From Caulobacteraceae bacterium (lineage in GTDB: Bacteria; Pseudomonadota; Alphaproteobacteria; Caulobacterales; Caulobacteraceae), in NCBI GenBank assembly GCA_027487945.1, contig JAIYCQ010000043.1, forward strand, positions 88,200 through 152,199: a stretch of DNA of 64,000 nt. Reading direction: 5' to 3'. The position numbers and the translations under genes are program-made. The notes below the pieces were generated by a model. The model ran no database searches. It worked only from the letters and a program-made list of their open reading frames with translations, and was not told the origin of the DNA. Positions 61,577 through 64,000 of the stretch are shown in pieces; positions within the stretch are counted from its first letter, which is position 1; every line of letters starts with the position of its first letter.

Positions 61577-61604
61577 TTGACCCGCGTCAACCGGCCGCTA
61601 TCGA
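61577..61604 (+). promoter_or_regulatory. Likely promoter of the DOMON-like/NamZ operon
   Basis: TTGACCC (61577-61583) and GCTATCGA (61597-61604) are 13 bases apart and fit the Caulobacter housekeeping pattern. The -35 is half of a 16-base palindrome GTTGACCCGCGTCAAC (61576-61591), which could be an operator. The -10 ends 7 bases before the ATG, so the transcript may be leaderless. Confidence 0.5.
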
Positions 61605-61611
61605 AGGGATT

Positions 61612-62148
61612 ATGATCGTGCGCCTGACGCCACACCCCGATACGCCCTGTGCGGCGCTTGAGACGATCGAGGTCAACCTCGCTCGCGACGGGGCCGGCGG
61701 ACTGGCGCTGCGCTTTGTCGCCACGGGCGATATCGGTCGGCTGGTCATGCCCCCGGCGGTGGCGCGGGCGAGGGCCGACGAACTCTGGAAGCAGGCCTGT
61801 TTCGAGGCCTTCGTGAAGCCGGCGGGCGGCGAGGCCTACTTCGAGTTCAACCTGTCGCCGTCCAACCGCTGGGCGGGCTATCGCTTCGACGTCTATCGCG
61901 AGGGCATGACCTCGCCGCCGGAGCTGGCGCTCACACATATGACACAGCGCGCCTCGGCCAGCCTCTACGAACTTGTGGCCACCCTCGACCTGTCGGGGGC
62001 GGGCGCCCTGCACCAACCATGGCGCCTCGGCCTCTCCGCCGTCATCGAGGAGACGTCCGGCGCCAAGTCCTACTGGGCGCTGGCCCATGCGCCCGGTAAG
62101 CCTGACTTCCACCATCCCGACGCCTTCTCACTGGATCTGCCCGCATGA
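61612..62148 (+). CDS. DOMON-like domain protein
   Basis: A 178-residue cytosolic protein with a beta-sandwich pattern: IEVNLARDGAGGLALRFVATGDIGRLVMP, ADELWKQACFEAFVKPAGGEAYFEFNLSPSNRWAGYRFDVYREGM, and LGLSAVIEETSGAKSYWALAHAPGKPDFHHPDAF. This matches the family annotated as DOMON-like in alphaproteobacteria; function is unknown, ligand (sugar or heme) binding is suggested by the fold. ATG 61612 closely follows the promoter. It overlaps the next gene by ATGA. Confidence 0.85.
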   Translation: MIVRLTPHPDTPCAALETIEVNLARDGAGGLALRFVATGDIGRLVMPPAVARARADELWKQACFEAFVKPAGGEAYFEFNLSPSNRWAGYRFDVYREGMTSPPELALTHMTQRASASLYELVATLDLSGAGALHQPWRLGLSAVIEETSGAKSYWALAHAPGKPDFHHPDAFSLDLPA

Positions 62149-63347
62149 AGTTCGGCATCGACCGCCTGATCTCCGAGCCCGCGCTGCGCGAGGCGCTGGC
62201 CGGCAAGCGCGTGGCGCTGCTGGCGCATCCGGCCTCGGTGACGGCGGACCTGACCCACTCGATCGACGCCCTGATCGCCTGCCCGGACATCACCGTCAGC
62301 GCCGCCTTCGGGCCGCAGCACGGCATGCGCGGCGACCTGCAGGACAACATGATGGAGTCGCCGGACTTCACCGACCCGGTCCATGGCTTCCCCGTCTTCA
62401 GCCTCTACGGCGAGACGCGGCGGCCGACCGGGCAGGCGATGGGCACGTTCGACGTGCTGCTGGTCGACATGCAGGACCTCGGCTGCCGCATCTACACCTT
62501 CATCACCACGCTGCTCTACGTGCTGGAAGCCGCCGCCCAGCACGGCAAGGAAGTCTGGGTGCTGGACCGTCCCAACCCCGCCGGCCGGCCGGTCGAGGGC
62601 CTGACCCTGCTGCCGGGCTGGGAAAGCTTCGTCGGCGCCGGGCCGATGCCGATGCGCCATGGTCTGACCCTGGGCGAGCTCGGCCGCTGGTTCATCGACC
62701 ACTACAAACTTGACGTCGACTACCGGGTCATCGCGATGGAGGGCTACGATCCCGCCGCCGGGCCCGGCTTCGGCTGGCCGCTTGGCGAGCGCAGCTGGAT
62801 CAACCCCAGCCCCAACGCGCCCAACCTGTCGATGGCCCGCGCCTACGCCGGCACGGTGATGCTGGAGGGCACGACGCTCAGCGAGGGGCGCGGCACCACC
62901 CGGCCGCTGGAGCTGTTCGGCGCGCCCGACATCGACGCCCGCAAGGTGATCGGCACCATGCGGTCGCTGGCCCCGCACTGGCTGGAGGGGTGCCGCCTGC
63001 GCGACATCTGGTTCCAGCCGACCTTCCACAAGCATGTCGGGGTGCTGAACAACGGCGTGCAGATCCACGTCGAGGACCCGAGCTACGACCACGCGGCGTT
63101 CAAGCCCTGGCGGGTGCAGGCCCTGGGCTTCAAGGCGATCCGGACGCTGTACCCGGACTACGACCTCTGGCGGGATTTCCCCTACGAGTACGTGTTCGAC
63201 AGGCTGGCCATCGACGTCATCAACGGCGGCCCCGGCCTGCGTGAATGGGTCGATGACAGCGCGGCGGTCGCCGGGGACCTGGACGCCCTTGCCAGGCCGG
63301 ACGAGACGGCCTGGGAAGAGGTCCGCCGGCCGTACCTGATCTACTGA
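62145..63347 (+). CDS. DUF1343 protein (NamZ-type exo-beta-N-acetylmuramidase family)
   Basis: A 400-residue protein. Family landmarks: FGIDRLISE, VALLAHPASVT, FGPQHGMRGDLQDNM, PVFSLYGETRRPT, DVLLVDMQDLGCRIYTFITTL, VWVLDRPNPAGRPVEG, TLSEGRGTTRPLELFGAP and FQPTFHKHVGVLNNGVQIHV. The characterised Bacillus NamZ releases terminal MurNAc from peptidoglycan fragments. No signal peptide is seen, so a cytosolic role in wall recycling is possible. Overlap with the DOMON-like gene indicates an operon. Confidence 0.92.
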   Translation: MKFGIDRLISEPALREALAGKRVALLAHPASVTADLTHSIDALIACPDITVSAAFGPQHGMRGDLQDNMMESPDFTDPVHGFPVFSLYGETRRPTGQAMGTFDVLLVDMQDLGCRIYTFITTLLYVLEAAAQHGKEVWVLDRPNPAGRPVEGLTLLPGWESFVGAGPMPMRHGLTLGELGRWFIDHYKLDVDYRVIAMEGYDPAAGPGFGWPLGERSWINPSPNAPNLSMARAYAGTVMLEGTTLSEGRGTTRPLELFGAPDIDARKVIGTMRSLAPHWLEGCRLRDIWFQPTFHKHVGVLNNGVQIHVEDPSYDHAAFKPWRVQALGFKAIRTLYPDYDLWRDFPYEYVFDRLAIDVINGGPGLREWVDDSAAVAGDLDALARPDETAWEEVRRPYLIY

Positions 63348-63348
63348 C

Positions 63349-63891
63349 ATGACGATGCGCATCGCCCTCCTGCGCGGCGTCAACGTCGGCGGCGCGAAGA
63401 AGGTCGCCATGGCGGACCTGAAGGCCATGGTCGAGGCGCTCGGCTTTTCCGACGTGAAGACCCTGCTGCAGAGCGGCAATGTCGTGTTCCGGGCCGGCGG
63501 GGAAGCTGAGGCGGCGCTGGAAGCGCATCTTGAGGTCGAGACCGAAAAGCGGCTGGGCCTGAAGGCGAGCTACCTGGTCCGCGACGCGTCGCAGTGGCGC
63601 GCGATCATGGACGCCAACCCGTTCCCGGAGGAAGCGCAGGCCGAACCCTCGCGCACCCTGGTCACTGTCGGCCGCACCCCGATGCTGGCCGAGGCGCTCG
63701 ACGCCGTCCGCGCCGTCATGCTGCCGCACGAGAAGCTCGAAGCGGTCGAGCGGCAGGTCTACGCGTATTTCGGCGAGGGCATGGGCCAGTCGAAAGCGGC
63801 CGAGCTGCTGAACCGCAAGGCGGTGAAGGCCGTGGCGACGGGGCGCAACTGGAACACGGTGCTGAAGATCGGGACGTTATTGGGGGTTTAG
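63349..63891 (+). CDS. DUF1697 family protein
   Basis: A 180-residue protein with the DUF1697 pattern: IALLRGVNVGGAKKVAMADLKAMVEALGFSDVKTLLQSGNVVF near the start, and GQSKAAELLNRKAVKAVATGRNWNTVLKIGTLL at the end. Function unknown. It starts 1 base after the DUF1343 stop, so it is the third gene of the operon. Another ATG two codons later is possible. Confidence 0.92.
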   Translation: MTMRIALLRGVNVGGAKKVAMADLKAMVEALGFSDVKTLLQSGNVVFRAGGEAEAALEAHLEVETEKRLGLKASYLVRDASQWRAIMDANPFPEEAQAEPSRTLVTVGRTPMLAEALDAVRAVMLPHEKLEAVERQVYAYFGEGMGQSKAAELLNRKAVKAVATGRNWNTVLKIGTLLGV

Positions 63892-63904
63892 CACCCTGAC
63901 TTCC

Positions 63905-63930
63905 GTCATCCTCGGGCTCGTCCCGAGGAC
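63905..63930. repeat. Palindromic intergenic repeat at window end
   Basis: GTCATCCTCGGG and CCCGAGGAC form a 7-bp (CCTCGGG/CCCGAGG) hairpin with a 5-base loop, 13 bases after the DUF1697 stop. It may terminate the operon. The remaining bases to 64000 show no gene. Confidence 0.5.
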
Positions 63931-64000
63931 CCTTCGGTCAGCCGCACGTGAAATCGTGATCACATTCGCACCTGCGAACCGACGCAGGGGGCCTCGCCAC

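Overview
The window is GC-rich, densely packed bacterial chromosome, most likely from a Caulobacterales alphaproteobacterium (Brevundimonas, Phenylobacterium or Caulobacter type). The evidence is the rpoZ-rsh pair, a dapA-smpB pair, a bactofilin coupled to an M23 peptidase, promoter-like sites fitting the Caulobacter housekeeping pattern TTGACGS-N10-14-GCTANAWC, and several dispersed palindromic intergenic repeats. No phage, IS element, rRNA or CRISPR array was seen.

Layout. 1-2526 is the 3' part of a TonB-dependent receptor, closed by a strong terminator. 2675-13466 is a complete type II secretion operon, gspC-D-E-F-G-H-I-J-K-L-M-N, plus a small exported protein of unknown function; almost every junction overlaps. 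Converging on it from the minus strand is phoX-gspO: a Tat-exported phosphatase that overlaps the prepilin peptidase by 4 bases. tRNA-Ser(GCT) follows. 16029-21473 holds an alpha/beta hydrolase fused to a membrane domain, a hypothetical gene, an acyl-CoA ligase, a TetR regulator and a TauD-like dioxygenase. 21594-28252 (minus) is one cluster: response regulator, histidine kinase, four-EF-hand protein, MacA-like adaptor with an unusual inserted helical domain, ABC ATPase and MacB-type permease. 28332-39571 holds a metallo-hydrolase, an APC amino acid permease, HrpB helicase, an APH-type kinase, a YtcJ-type amidohydrolase, two RNA methyltransferase-like genes and a membrane glycosyltransferase. 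39746-42941 is a TetR-BtuF-FecCD-ATPase metal-chelate import operon.

43001-57558 is mostly core housekeeping: lytic transglycosylase, dapA, smpB, family 5 uracil-DNA glycosylase, NYN-domain protein, folK, rpoZ, rsh, NUDIX, era, recO and parC. 57656-63891 carries bactofilin with an LmdC-like M23 peptidase, bcp, tyrS with a possible Tyr-Tyr leader peptide, and a small operon of a DOMON-like protein, a DUF1343 (NamZ-type) protein and DUF1697.

The best leads for something undescribed are: (1) the T2SS operon with its unknown exported last gene, Pho-box-like repeats upstream, and the phoX-gspO coupling, which together suggest a phosphate-starvation secretion module; (2) the two-component/EF-hand/MacAB cluster in which the adaptor carries a Spy/CpxP-like helical insertion; (3) start-site and leader oddities at rsh, folK/NYN and tyrS. 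All functional names come from reading the translated sequence; no database search was run.
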